64,000 nucleotides of DNA, taken from NCBI RefSeq assembly GCF_008365295.1, contig NZ_CP043505.1, forward strand, positions 3,348,001 to 3,412,000. The letters run 5' to 3'. The notes beneath the pieces were generated by a model. The model was not told the origin of the DNA and searched no databases. It was given only the letters and a program-made list of their open reading frames with translations. The DNA is from Agromyces intestinalis (GTDB lineage: Bacteria; Actinomycetota; Actinomycetes; Actinomycetales; Microbacteriaceae). Below are positions 1 to 7,603 of this stretch, piece after piece. Position 1 is the first letter of the stretch; every line of letters starts with the position of its first letter. The position numbers and the translations under genes are program-made.

Positions 1-1
1 C

Positions 2-388
2 GACGTGCTGCAGGCCGATGGCGGCACCCGCACCGCCGCGATCACGGGCGCCTACGTGGCGCTCGCCGACGCGATCGAGTGGGCCCGCGGCAAGAAGTTC
101 ATCGGGCAGCGCGCGACGCCGCTCATCGACACGGTGTCGGCGGTGTCGGTCGGCATCATCGACGGCACGCCCATGCTCGACCTCGCGTATGTCGAAGACG
201 TGCGCGCCGAGACCGACATGAACGTCGTCGCGACCGGCCGCGGCCTCTTCGTCGAGGTGCAGGGCACCGCCGAGGGCGCGCCGTTCGACCGCCGCGAGCT
301 CGACGCGCTGCTCGACCTCGCGCTCGGCGGCACCGCCGATCTCGCGCGCATCCAGACCGCCGCGCTCGCCGCGGCGCAGGGGGAGTGA
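2..388 (+). CDS. rph: Ribonuclease PH, C-terminal part (5' end outside window)
   Basis: This is the C-terminal half of RNase PH, the phosphate-dependent 3'-5' exoribonuclease that trims tRNA 3' ends. The reading frame is open at the left edge and begins inside the conserved [16 protein letters not shown] block. It continues through the [18 protein letters not shown] and [10 protein letters not shown] motifs that build the phosphate and RNA sites of the hexameric enzyme. It ends with TGA five bases before the rdgB start. The rph-rdgB order is conserved in actinobacteria and the spacing implies one transcript. The identification is secure; only the N-terminus is missing because the window cuts it. 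Confidence 0.95.
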   Translation, partial: DVLQADGGTRTAAITGAYVALADAIEWARGKKFIGQRATPLIDTVSAVSVGIIDGTPMLDLAYVEDVRAETDMNVVATGRGLFVEVQGTAEGAPFDRRELDALLDLALGGTADLARIQTAALAAAQGE

Positions 389-393
389 GCCGG

Positions 394-1014
394 ATGCCCC
401 TCGAGATCGTGCTCGCCACGCACAATCCCGGCAAGGTGGCCGAGTTCCAGAAGATGGTCGCCGAGCACCTGCCCGACGTCACCGTGCTGGCGTACCACGG
501 GCCCGAGCCCGTCGAGGACGGCACGACCTTCGACGAGAACGCCCTGCTGAAGGCGCGCGCCGCGGCCGCGCACACCGGCCGCATCGCACTGGCGGATGAC
601 TCGGGCCTCTGCGTCGACATCATGAACGGCGCCCCCGGCATCTTCTCGGCGCGCTGGTCGGGGCACCGCGCCGATTCCGACTCGAACATCCGGCTGCTGC
701 TCGAGCAGCTCTCCGACGTGCGACGGCCGCATCGCGACGCGCACTTCCACTGCACGCTCGCGCTGGTCGTGCCGGCGGGCGAACCGACCGTCGAGCCCCG
801 CGAGGTGCTCGCCCATGGCGAATGGCCCGGCCAGATCGCCTACGAGCCGCGCGGATCGTACGGGCACGGCTACGATCCGATCTTCGAGCCCGACGGGCGT
901 GAGATCACGGCGGCCGAACTGCCTCCGGCCGTGAAGAACGCCGAGAGCCACCGTGCCAGGGCATTCGGCGAGCTGCTGCCGAACCTGGCCGAGCTGGCCG
1001 CGCAACGCGGCTGA
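394..1014 (+). CDS. rdgB: Non-canonical purine NTP pyrophosphatase (RdgB/HAM1)
   Basis: A 206-residue member of the HAM1/RdgB family, which hydrolyses dITP, XTP and ITP to the monophosphate and keeps deaminated purines out of DNA and RNA. The N-terminal nucleotide-binding motif LATHNPGKVAEF is followed by TFDENALLKA, ADDSGLCVD and APGIFSARW. The C-terminal GSYGHGYDPIF and KNAESHRARAF blocks complete the substrate pocket. ATG at 394 is preceded by a purine-rich GGGGAG stretch at the end of rph, so the two genes are probably co-translated. Length and motifs match the family throughout. Confidence 0.95.
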   Translation: MPLEIVLATHNPGKVAEFQKMVAEHLPDVTVLAYHGPEPVEDGTTFDENALLKARAAAAHTGRIALADDSGLCVDIMNGAPGIFSARWSGHRADSDSNIRLLLEQLSDVRRPHRDAHFHCTLALVVPAGEPTVEPREVLAHGEWPGQIAYEPRGSYGHGYDPIFEPDGREITAAELPPAVKNAESHRARAFGELLPNLAELAAQRG

Positions 1015-1089
1015 GCGAGACGCCGGCTGCGCGGCTGAGAACGCTACTCATTCCCACTTCCATCTGGGCCTGACCGGGGATTTCCGACC

Positions 1090-1095
1090 TAGGCT
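1090..1095 (+). promoter_or_regulatory. -10 box TAGGCT for the cation efflux gene
   Basis: TAGGCT lies nine bases before ATG 1105, so transcription should begin about two or three bases before that ATG. This places the in-frame GTG at 1099 outside the message and supports ATG 1105. Confidence 0.5.
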
Positions 1096-1104
1096 GGAGT
1101 GGCC

Positions 1105-2034
1105 ATGAGTCACTCGCATTCGCACTCCCACGACGTCGCCGGCGGCAACCGCGCCCGCATCGTGGTCGCCATCGCGATCATCGGCGCGTTTCTCGTGGTG
1201 CAGGTCGTCGGTTCGCTGATCAGCGGGTCGCTGGCCCTGCTCGCCGACGCGGGCCACATGGCGGGCGACCTCGTCGGGCTCCTCGTCGCGCTCGGCGCGG
1301 CGATCATCGCTGCGCGCCCCGCGAACGACCGGCAGACCTACGGATTCCAGCGGTTCGAGGTGTTCGGCGCGCTCGTGAACGGGGTCGTCCTCGTAGTGGT
1401 GGCCGTCGCCGTCACGATCGGTGCCATCGACCGGCTGGTGACGGGCGCGACCGGCGACGCGCACGAGGTGCAGGGCGTGCCCATGCTCGTCGTGGCCGTT
1501 GCAGGCCTCGCCGCGAACATCGCCGCGATGCTCGTGCTGCGCTCGGGCGCGAAGGACTCGATCAACGTGCGCGGCGCCTACCTCGAGGTACTCGGCGACA
1601 CGATCGGCTCGATCCTCGTCATCGCGGCGGCCGGAGTCATCCTGCTGACCGGGTGGCACGCGGCCGACCCGATCGCGTCGCTCGCGATCGCCGCGCTCAT
1701 TCTGCCGCGCGCGGTGCTGCTGCTGCGCGACGTGCTGCGGGTGCTGAGCCAGGCGGCGCCGGCCGACGTGCGCGTCGCCGACATCCGCGAGCACCTGCTG
1801 CGCACGCCCGGGGTGCTCGATGTGCACGACGTGCACGTCTGGGCCATCACGACGGGCGCCCACGTGTTCAGCGCCCATGTCGTCGCCGAACCCGAGGCGC
1901 TTGCCGGCGAACGACAGCAGTGCCTGCTCGACGACCTCGGCGACTGCCTCGCCGGCCACTTCGATGTCGCGCACTCGACGTTCCAGCTCGAGTCGGCCGA
2001 GCACGCGGCGCACGAGCATCCGTCGCACGCGTAG
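1105..2034 (+). CDS. Cation diffusion facilitator (CzcD/ZitB-like zinc efflux)
   Basis: About 309 residues with six predicted membrane spans, followed by a cytoplasmic C-terminal domain. The protein opens with a His-Ser run (HSHSHSHD) typical of Zn/Co/Cd CDF exporters. The second span carries the metal site LADAGHMAGDLVG. The fifth span reads YLEVLGDTIGS, so the usual HxxxD is ExxxD here; this could shift metal preference. The C-terminal DVHDVHVWAITTGAHVFSAHVV is the dimerising CDF tail. It likely exports divalent metal by proton antiport. Metal specificity cannot be read from sequence alone. A GTG two codons upstream is less likely as start given the promoter position. Confidence 0.88.
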   Translation: MSHSHSHSHDVAGGNRARIVVAIAIIGAFLVVQVVGSLISGSLALLADAGHMAGDLVGLLVALGAAIIAARPANDRQTYGFQRFEVFGALVNGVVLVVVAVAVTIGAIDRLVTGATGDAHEVQGVPMLVVAVAGLAANIAAMLVLRSGAKDSINVRGAYLEVLGDTIGSILVIAAAGVILLTGWHAADPIASLAIAALILPRAVLLLRDVLRVLSQAAPADVRVADIREHLLRTPGVLDVHDVHVWAITTGAHVFSAHVVAEPEALAGERQQCLLDDLGDCLAGHFDVAHSTFQLESAEHAAHEHPSHA

Positions 2035-2064
2035 CAGCGCGTCGGGGTCGGGTGGAGGCGGCGG

Positions 2065-2847
2065 CTACCGCTGGTCGTCGTGCTGGTGGTCGTCGGGCTG
2101 CGGCCCGCGGTCGAAGACGTCGGGGTCGAGCACCAACTCTTTCGCCTCGTCGGCGTCGGTGACCACGTCTTCGCCGGCCGCCGCCGCCTTCTTGGCCTTC
2201 GACCGCTCGCGGAAGTAGTGCCAGAGCGTGACGATCGCGGTGCCGCCGACCGCGGCCAGCAGGATGAGGTCGATGTACTCCTCGACGAACCACGCGATCG
2301 GCGGAATGAAGCCGATCAGATAGCCGAACATCGTGAGCCCGAAGCCCCACAGCACCGCACCGATCAGGTTGTAGATCGTGTATTTGCCCTTGTGCATATG
2401 GCCGACGCCGGCCGCGACCGGGGCGAATGTGCGCACGATGGGCACGAACCGGGCGAGGATGATCGTCAGCCCGCCGAAGCGTTCGAAGAACGCGTTGGTG
2501 CGTTCGACGTTCTTCACGCTGAACAGGCCCGATTCCTTGCGCTCGAAGATCGCCGGGCCCCCCTTGTGGCCGATGTAGTACCCGGCTTCACCGCCGAGGA
2601 ACGCCGCCAAGCCGATGAGCAGCGCGACCCACCACACCGAGATGCCGAACACGCCGTGCTCGGAGCCCGGGATCGGGTGCGAGAGCAGGCCCGAGATGAC
2701 CAGCAGCGTGTCGCCGGGCAGCAGGAAGCCGACGAGCAGCCCCGTCTCGGCGAACACGATGAAGCACACGACGAGCAGCGCCCACGGCCCCGCCGCACCG
2801 ATGATCGTCTCGGGGTCGAGCCACGGAATGAGGGCGGTGTGGATCAC
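2065..2847 (-). CDS. DedA/SNARE-associated family membrane protein
   Basis: A 260-residue integral membrane protein of the DedA family, whose members act in membrane homeostasis and, in some cases, lipid scrambling or undecaprenyl-phosphate recycling. It shows the family marks ETGLLVGFLLPGD near residue 30 and RFVPIVRTFAPVAAG in the middle, plus several long hydrophobic spans. The C-terminus is a charged His/Asp-rich tail. GTG at 2847 is chosen because AGGAG sits at the right distance before it; a longer reading from 2889 would add a Thr/Pro/Arg-rich stretch unlike the family. The gene converges with the cation exporter, leaving about 30 bases between stops. Confidence 0.85.
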   Translation of the reverse strand: MIHTALIPWLDPETIIGAAGPWALLVVCFIVFAETGLLVGFLLPGDTLLVISGLLSHPIPGSEHGVFGISVWWVALLIGLAAFLGGEAGYYIGHKGGPAIFERKESGLFSVKNVERTNAFFERFGGLTIILARFVPIVRTFAPVAAGVGHMHKGKYTIYNLIGAVLWGFGLTMFGYLIGFIPPIAWFVEEYIDLILLAAVGGTAIVTLWHYFRERSKAKKAAAAGEDVVTDADEAKELVLDPDVFDRGPQPDDHQHDDQR

Positions 2848-2987
2848 GGAGGCTCCTGTCGTCGTCGGACGCGGCGGACGCCGGGTCACGGGCGGCGGTG
2901 TGCGAGCAGTCTACCGAGACGACGGGTGCTCGCCTGGGTGCGAGCACTGAGAATCAGCCGAACGTATGACGTCGGAATCGGCGAGGA

Positions 2988-3644
2988 TCAGGCCGCGAGC
3001 GCCTCGAAGATCGCGCTGTTGAAGCGGAACGATGCACGCACCTCGTCGACGAGCCGGTCGACCTGCTCGGGGTCGAGCGCGAGCGCGTTCATCGCCTCGC
3101 GATAGCGGCGCTTGTAGCGCACCGGGCCCTCGTCGCCGAGGTCGAAACGGTAGAACGAGAGCTGCTCGGGAGTCGCGTCGTAGTGGCGCCCGACGAGCGC
3201 GGCGATCGCCTGACCGCCCGACAGGTCGCCGAGGTACCGCGTGTAGTGGTGCGCGAGGTAGCGCACGTCGTCGTCGGCGATCGCGCGCAGGTGCGCGGCG
3301 TACTCGGCGGTCGCGGGAAGCGGCGGGTGGCTCGCGCGCCAATCGGATGCCCCGAGCGCCGCCAGGTCGGACTCGATCGCCGCCATGCGCGCGAGCGCGG
3401 GATCGAAGACCGCCGGGTCGCCGTCGCGGGCGCCGCGCGACTCGAGGGCCTCGTAGACCCAGGCGAACTGGGCGAGGTACCGGGTGTAGTCGGCGAGCGA
3501 GAGCTCGCCGCCCATGAGGGCGGTGACGAAACCGCGCGTCTCGGCGGCTCGGTGGTCGTCGGCGGAGGCGGCGCGCACCAGGGCGGCGACATCGAGGGGT
3601 TCGGTGGCGGAGTCCGCGTACGGCGTGGGTGGTGCGATCGTCAT
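2988..3644 (-). CDS. Biliverdin-producing heme oxygenase (HmuO type)
   Basis: A 218-residue all-helical heme oxygenase that opens heme to biliverdin, CO and iron. The proximal heme ligand is His31 within SADDHRAAE. The distal helix carries the flexible glycine motif GDLSGGQ at residues 139-145, diagnostic of the HmuO/HO-1 family. Length matches corynebacterial HmuO (about 215). An iron-box palindrome lies 22 bases upstream of the start, consistent with induction under iron starvation. No heme ABC transporter is adjacent in this window, so heme must come from elsewhere. Start ATG 3644 gives the conserved family N-terminus. Confidence 0.9.
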   Translation of the reverse strand: MTIAPPTPYADSATEPLDVAALVRAASADDHRAAETRGFVTALMGGELSLADYTRYLAQFAWVYEALESRGARDGDPAVFDPALARMAAIESDLAALGASDWRASHPPLPATAEYAAHLRAIADDDVRYLAHHYTRYLGDLSGGQAIAALVGRHYDATPEQLSFYRFDLGDEGPVRYKRRYREAMNALALDPEQVDRLVDEVRASFRFNSAIFEALAA

Positions 3645-3665
3645 CGAGGGCCCTCTCGACTCGGG

Positions 3666-3684
3666 TTTGGTAAGGCTTACCTCA
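3666..3684. promoter_or_regulatory. DtxR/IdeR-type iron box
   Basis: The 19-base dyad TTTGGTAAGGCTTACCTCA agrees with the corynebacterial DtxR consensus (TTAGGTTAGGCTAACCTAA) at 15 of 19 positions and keeps the central symmetry. It sits between the heme oxygenase gene (start 22 bases away) and the divergent oxidoreductase. Iron-bound DtxR/IdeR should repress the heme oxygenase from here. Confidence 0.75.
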
Positions 3685-3726
3685 CATCGGGTGATTCACA
3701 TCGTACGGGATGTCGGACGGTGTGCC

Positions 3727-3732
3727 TACCGT
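3727..3732 (+). promoter_or_regulatory. -10 box TACCGT, leaderless start of the LLM oxidoreductase
   Basis: TACCGT ends six bases before ATG 3739, the exact spacing expected when the transcript begins at the start codon. Confidence 0.5.
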
Positions 3733-3738
3733 CGAGCT

Positions 3739-4605
3739 ATGCGGTATGGATGCATCTTCACGGGCGATGATCCCGAGCTGGCCGTCGAACTCGCCGAACT
3801 CGCCGAGGCGAGCGGGTGGGACGCGTTCTTCGTGTGGGAGGGGGTGTGGGCGACCGATCCGTGGTCGGTGCTCGCCGCAGCAGCGGTGCGCACGCATACC
3901 ATCCGGCTCGGCACCATGCTCACCCCGGTGCCCCGTCGACGCCCGTGGGAGCTCGCAGGCCAGACCATGACGGTCGACCGGTTGAGCGGCGGGCGGGTCA
4001 TCCTCTCGGCCGGGCTCGGGGTTCCGCAGCAGGTCGAGCCGCGGTTCTGGCTGTACGACGACGACCCCGGGCGGCGCACGCGGGCCGAGCAGCTCGACGA
4101 GTCGCTCGAGCTGCTCGAGCGCATGTGGCGCAGTGAGTCGTTCGCCTTCGACGGCCGGCACTACCGGGCGCGGGCCGCCGAGCAGCTGCTGCCGCCCGCG
4201 GCGGTGCAGCAGCCGCGCATCACGACCTGGGTGGTCGGCGTCTGGCCGCGCCCGCAGTCGATGCGGCGGGTGGCGCGGTTCGACGGCTGGATCCCGAACT
4301 ACGCACCGCCCGGCGCCGACGTCGCGCCCGAGGCATCCGGCTACACCCCCGCGGTCGCCGCCGAGGCGATCGCCTGGATCCGCGCCGAACGCGAGCGACT
4401 GGGTCTGGCCGACCGACCCTTCGACGTCACCCACGAGGGCACGACGACCGGAACCGATGCGGCGGCCGACGCCGGGGTCGTGCGCCCCTGGGCCGACGCC
4501 GGCGTCACCTGGTGGCTCGAAGCCGACTGGTCGGTGCCCCCCGAGCGTGTCGAGGCGCACGCGCGAGCCCGTATCGCTGCGGGGCCGCCGCGAATCGAGG
4601 TGTGA
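3739..4605 (+). CDS. LLM-class flavin-dependent oxidoreductase
   Basis: A 288-residue protein of the luciferase-like monooxygenase fold, which uses FMN or F420. It begins MRYGCIFTGDDPELAVELAE and has the family patterns GWDAFFVWEG, IRLGTMLTPVPRRRPWELA, TMTVDRLSGGRVILSAGLG and the C-terminal WADAGVTWWLE. TIM-barrel strands and loop spacing look complete. The substrate is unknown. Its promoter region is shared with the iron-box-controlled heme oxygenase, but the box lies over 50 bases upstream of this start, so iron control of this gene is uncertain. The six-base spacing to TACCGT supports ATG 3739 over longer readings. Confidence 0.82.
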   Translation: MRYGCIFTGDDPELAVELAELAEASGWDAFFVWEGVWATDPWSVLAAAAVRTHTIRLGTMLTPVPRRRPWELAGQTMTVDRLSGGRVILSAGLGVPQQVEPRFWLYDDDPGRRTRAEQLDESLELLERMWRSESFAFDGRHYRARAAEQLLPPAAVQQPRITTWVVGVWPRPQSMRRVARFDGWIPNYAPPGADVAPEASGYTPAVAAEAIAWIRAERERLGLADRPFDVTHEGTTTGTDAAADAGVVRPWADAGVTWWLEADWSVPPERVEAHARARIAAGPPRIEV

Positions 4606-4608
4606 CCG

Positions 4609-4690
4609 TGCGGAAGGAGGGACTCGAACCCTCACGCCCGAAGGCACAGGAACCTAAATCCTGCGTGTCTACCGGTTTCACCACTCCCGC
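4609..4690 (-). tRNA. tRNA-Leu (anticodon UAG)
   Basis: Read on the minus strand, the gene begins GCGGGAG and ends CTTCCGC, which pair as the acceptor stem with one G-U. The loop around TTTAGGT gives anticodon TAG. A long variable arm (TGTGCCTTCGGGCG) marks a class II leucine tRNA, and GGTTCGAGTCC is the T-loop. CCA is not encoded. A TAGACT box (rc of 4702-4707) lies just upstream. It is convergent with the oxidoreductase gene. Confidence 0.95.
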
Positions 4691-4785
4691 GAGTGCCCGA
4701 TCAGTCTAGGTGGGTGCGGGCGGGTCGGCCCGTCGTCACGCGCTCGCGCGGTCCGGTCGATGGCTCGACCGTGTGCCGAACACCG

Positions 4786-4823
4786 GGTTCCGAACCTGTG
4801 AGGCGTACATCTGCGAGGCGTAC
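4786..4823. promoter_or_regulatory. Dyad and paired repeats before the unknown gene at 4833
   Basis: GGTTC-C-GAACC (4786-4796) is a perfect 11-base dyad. It is followed by two copies of GAGGCGTAC (4800-4808 and 4815-4823), 15 bases apart, the second overlapping the -10 box. This looks like an operator region; no regulator is identified. Confidence 0.35.
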
Positions 4824-4826
4824 CGT
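4821..4826 (+). promoter_or_regulatory. -10 box TACCGT, leaderless start at 4833
   Basis: TACCGT ends exactly six bases before ATG 4833. Confidence 0.45.
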
Positions 4827-4832
4827 CCAGTC

Positions 4833-5414
4833 ATGACGACACAGACGAAGACGACCGCCGCGGGCAACGGCTCGCTCGGGCTGGGATCGGTGTTCCTCGG
4901 ATCCCTGCCCACCACGCTCCTCACCGACGAGGCGCCCGACCGGTACACGGTCGAGGCCGTGTTCACCCGTCGCCCCGAGCGCGAGGAGGTCGAGCAGATC
5001 GCCGGCGCCGGAACGCGCTCCGTGCTCAGCCAGGCGGGCTACCCGACCGTCGAGGTGACGGTCTCCGATCGTCGTCTGGCGATCGCGAACACCAACCTCG
5101 AAGAGCTCCGCGACGGCCTCGCCGCGACGATCGCGCGGCGCCTCTCCGACATCAGCGTCGATGTGCGGGCGCGCCGTGAGGTCGCCGATGCGCGGTTCAA
5201 GGATGCCTCGGAGCACGAGCACGTCCGTTCGACCGCCGTCGCCGCTCTCGCAGGTTCGGTGACGTTCGACGCCCGTCCCGACCTGGCCGACCGCGGTCAT
5301 GGAGGCCTACACGCGATCAGGAGCGCCGAACTGATCCAGGTCGCTGATCTGGTGCAGGTCGGCGATGGCGGGCAGGTCGGCGATCGGGAGGACGTCGCCG
5401 GCCCCGGCCGCTGA
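4833..5414 (+). CDS. Protein of unknown function upstream of the Tad operon
   Basis: I do not recognise this 193-residue protein. It begins MTTQTKTTAAGNGSLGLGSV. The middle mixes charged helices and short strands (RYTVEAVFTRRPEREEVEQI, YPTVEVTVSDRRLAIANTN, EELRDGLAATIARRLSDI). The C-terminus has short imperfect repeats around QVADLVQVGDGGQVGDRED. There is no signal peptide or membrane span. It precedes the Tad pilus operon by about 90 bases and could be its regulator or unrelated. The start is supported by a -10 box with leaderless spacing. The opposite strand is also open but reads as an Arg/His/Leu-rich shadow. Confidence 0.6.
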   Translation: MTTQTKTTAAGNGSLGLGSVFLGSLPTTLLTDEAPDRYTVEAVFTRRPEREEVEQIAGAGTRSVLSQAGYPTVEVTVSDRRLAIANTNLEELRDGLAATIARRLSDISVDVRARREVADARFKDASEHEHVRSTAVAALAGSVTFDARPDLADRGHGGLHAIRSAELIQVADLVQVGDGGQVGDREDVAGPGR

Positions 5415-5501
5415 GCCTCGGCACGGGTGTCGTCGGCCGCTGATCCTCGGTGAACCCTCACCCGTGTGGATAACTCCGGGGCGCCCCGGACGCTCCGCCG
5501 C

Positions 5502-6743
5502 ATGATGGAACGCATGACCGACCCCGTGCGCACCATTGCCGATCGGGTGCGCAGTCGGGTGCTCCGCGAGGGCATCGATCTCACGGTCGATGATCGGCTC
5601 GCCGCGCGGTACACGCGCGAAGAGGTGCGCCGATACCACGAGAAGTCGCTCGCCGGAACGCATCGCGAACTCGGCGACGAGGCGGATGCCGAGCGAGAGG
5701 TCATGGCGGCGCTGACCGGGTACGGCCCGCTCCAGCCGTTCTTCGACGACCCGAGCGTCGAGGAGATCTGGATCAACGGGCCGGCCCGGGTCTTCGTCGC
5801 CCGCAACGGGGTGGCCGAGCTCACCACCGTCGTGCTCGGCGACCGCGAGGTGCGCGAACTCGTCGAGCGCATGCTGCAGCACTCGGGCCGCCGCGTCGAC
5901 CTGAGCTCGCCGTTCGTCGACGCGTCGCTGCCCGACGGGTCGCGCTTGCACGTGGTCATTCCCGATGTCACGAGGGCGCACCTCGCGGTGAACATCCGCA
6001 AGTTCCATCGGTCGTTGCGATCACTCGGTCAACTCGTCGAACTCGACGCCCTCACGCGGCAGGCCGCGGAGTTCCTGCGCATGAGCGTGCTCGCCGGTGC
6101 CAACGTGCTGGTGTCGGGCGCGACCCACACCGGCAAGACCACGATGCTGAACGCGATGCTCGCGTCGATCCGGGCGGGCGAACGCGTCGTCACCGTCGAG
6201 GAGACCTTCGAGCTCGACCTCGACGTGCGCGACGTCGTCGCCATGCAGTGCCGTCAGCCGAGCCTCGAGGGCACGGGCGAGATCACGCTGCGGCGGCTCG
6301 TGAAAGAGGCGCTGCGCATGCGCCCCGACCGACTCGTCGTCGGCGAGGTGCGCGAAGCCGAGAGCCTCGACCTGCTCATCGCACTGAACTCGGGCATTCC
6401 GGGCATGTGCACCATCCACGCGAACTCGGCCGTCGACGCGCTCACCAAGCTCTGCACCCTGCCGCTGCTGGCCGGCCGCAACATCGACAGCGCGTTCGTG
6501 CTGCCCACCGTCGCCGGGGCGATCGACCTGGTCGTGCATCTCACGATCGACCGCTACGGGCGACGAGGCGTCGAGCAGATCTCCGCGCCGACCGGCCGCG
6601 TCGTCGACGGTCTCGTCGAGGCGGTGCCCGTGTTCGCGATGCACGACGGGCGGCTCGTCGCGACCGGGGCGCGGCCCGCACGGCTCACGAAGTACGAGCG
6701 CGCCGGGCTCGACCCCGACGTCGTGCTGGGGGAGGCCGCATGA
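5502..6743 (+). CDS. tadA: Tad/Flp pilus assembly ATPase (CpaF/TadA)
   Basis: A 413-residue secretion ATPase of the CpaF/TadA family that powers assembly of Flp-type pili at the inner face of the membrane. The N-terminal domain has GYGPLQPFFDDPSVEEIWING. The nucleotide site has Walker A GATHTGKTTMLNAM, Asp box, Walker B MRPDRLVVGEVRE and the His-box CTIHANSAVDALTKL. The Walker A middle (ATHT) differs from the usual GTGSGKTT but keeps GxxxxGKT. Start 5502 (MMERMTDP) is favoured by a GACGCT box ending seven bases upstream; ATG 5514 is possible. Its stop overlaps the tadB start (ATGA), so the two are coupled. Confidence 0.9.
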   Translation: MMERMTDPVRTIADRVRSRVLREGIDLTVDDRLAARYTREEVRRYHEKSLAGTHRELGDEADAEREVMAALTGYGPLQPFFDDPSVEEIWINGPARVFVARNGVAELTTVVLGDREVRELVERMLQHSGRRVDLSSPFVDASLPDGSRLHVVIPDVTRAHLAVNIRKFHRSLRSLGQLVELDALTRQAAEFLRMSVLAGANVLVSGATHTGKTTMLNAMLASIRAGERVVTVEETFELDLDVRDVVAMQCRQPSLEGTGEITLRRLVKEALRMRPDRLVVGEVREAESLDLLIALNSGIPGMCTIHANSAVDALTKLCTLPLLAGRNIDSAFVLPTVAGAIDLVVHLTIDRYGRRGVEQISAPTGRVVDGLVEAVPVFAMHDGRLVATGARPARLTKYERAGLDPDVVLGEAA

Positions 6744-7603
6744 GCATCGTGCTCGGCGCTTCGCTCGGGCTGGGGCTGCTGCTCATGGTGTCGCCCCTGC
6801 TCTGGCCGGCACGCGGTGCCACGACGCCATCACGCGTGACCGCGGGCGGGCGCATCCGCGACGAGCTCCGACTCGCAGGCCTCGGCGGCGTGCCCTTCGC
6901 CGTGGTCGTGACGATGCTGCTGCTGATCGCCGTGGCGTCGGCTGCGATCGCGCAGGCCGTGTTCTCGCTGCCGATGCTGACGGCGGTCGCCGGGGCGCTC
7001 GGACTGCTGCTCGTTCCGTTGCTCGTGCACCGACGGGCGAGCCGTCGGCGCGCGGCGAACCGGGCGGTCTGGCCCGAGGTCGTCGACCACCTCGTCGCCT
7101 CCGTGCGAGCCGGAGTGTCGTTGCCCGACAGCGTCGCCGCGCTCGCAGATCTCGGCCCTTCGGCCACACGCGCCGACTTCCAGGCGTTCGCAGCCGACTA
7201 CGCCCGCACCGGCAGCTTCTCGGTCGCGCTCGATCGACTGAAGGACGCCCTCGCCGACCCCGTGGCCGACCGCCTCGTCGAGACCCTGCGCATGGCCCGC
7301 GAGGTCGGGGGTGGCGAGCTCACGTCGGTGCTGCGCAACCTCGCCCGGTACCTGCGCGAAGACGCGGCACTGCGTGGCGAACTGCGCGCCCGACAGTCGT
7401 GGATCCGCAACGCGGCGCGGCTCGGCGTGGCCGCGCCGTGGGTGCTCCTCGTCGTGCTCGCGACCAAGCCCGAGACCATCGCCGCATACGACAGCGCTGC
7501 CGGCAGCGTCCTGCTGCTCGTGGGCGTCGCCGTGAGCATCGTCGCGTATCGCGCGATGATCGCGCTCGGCCGACTGCCTGAAGAACGCAGGTGGTTCCGG
7601 TGA
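6740..7603 (+). CDS. tadB: Tad pilus inner-membrane protein TadB (T2SSF domain)
   Basis: A 287-residue protein with an N-terminal span, a second hydrophobic region around residues 52-95, and a C-terminal T2SSF domain ending in two more spans. The motif run DHLVASVRAGVSLPDSVAALA and LRMAREVGGGELTSVLRNLARYLREDAALRGEL is typical of TadB/GspF platform proteins. It would form the membrane platform engaged by the TadA ATPase. ATG at 6740 overlaps the tadA stop by four bases and its own stop overlaps the next start, so tadA-tadB-tadC are translated as one unit. Confidence 0.88.
   Translation: MSIVLGASLGLGLLLMVSPLLWPARGATTPSRVTAGGRIRDELRLAGLGGVPFAVVVTMLLLIAVASAAIAQAVFSLPMLTAVAGALGLLLVPLLVHRRASRRRAANRAVWPEVVDHLVASVRAGVSLPDSVAALADLGPSATRADFQAFAADYARTGSFSVALDRLKDALADPVADRLVETLRMAREVGGGELTSVLRNLARYLREDAALRGELRARQSWIRNAARLGVAAPWVLLVVLATKPETIAAYDSAAGSVLLLVGVAVSIVAYRAMIALGRLPEERRWFR

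Noticed and set aside
4512-4709. Small open frame reading through tRNA-Leu
   Set aside because: It is the antisense of a tRNA; the peptide (KEGLEPSRPKAQEPKSC) is a known type of false call.
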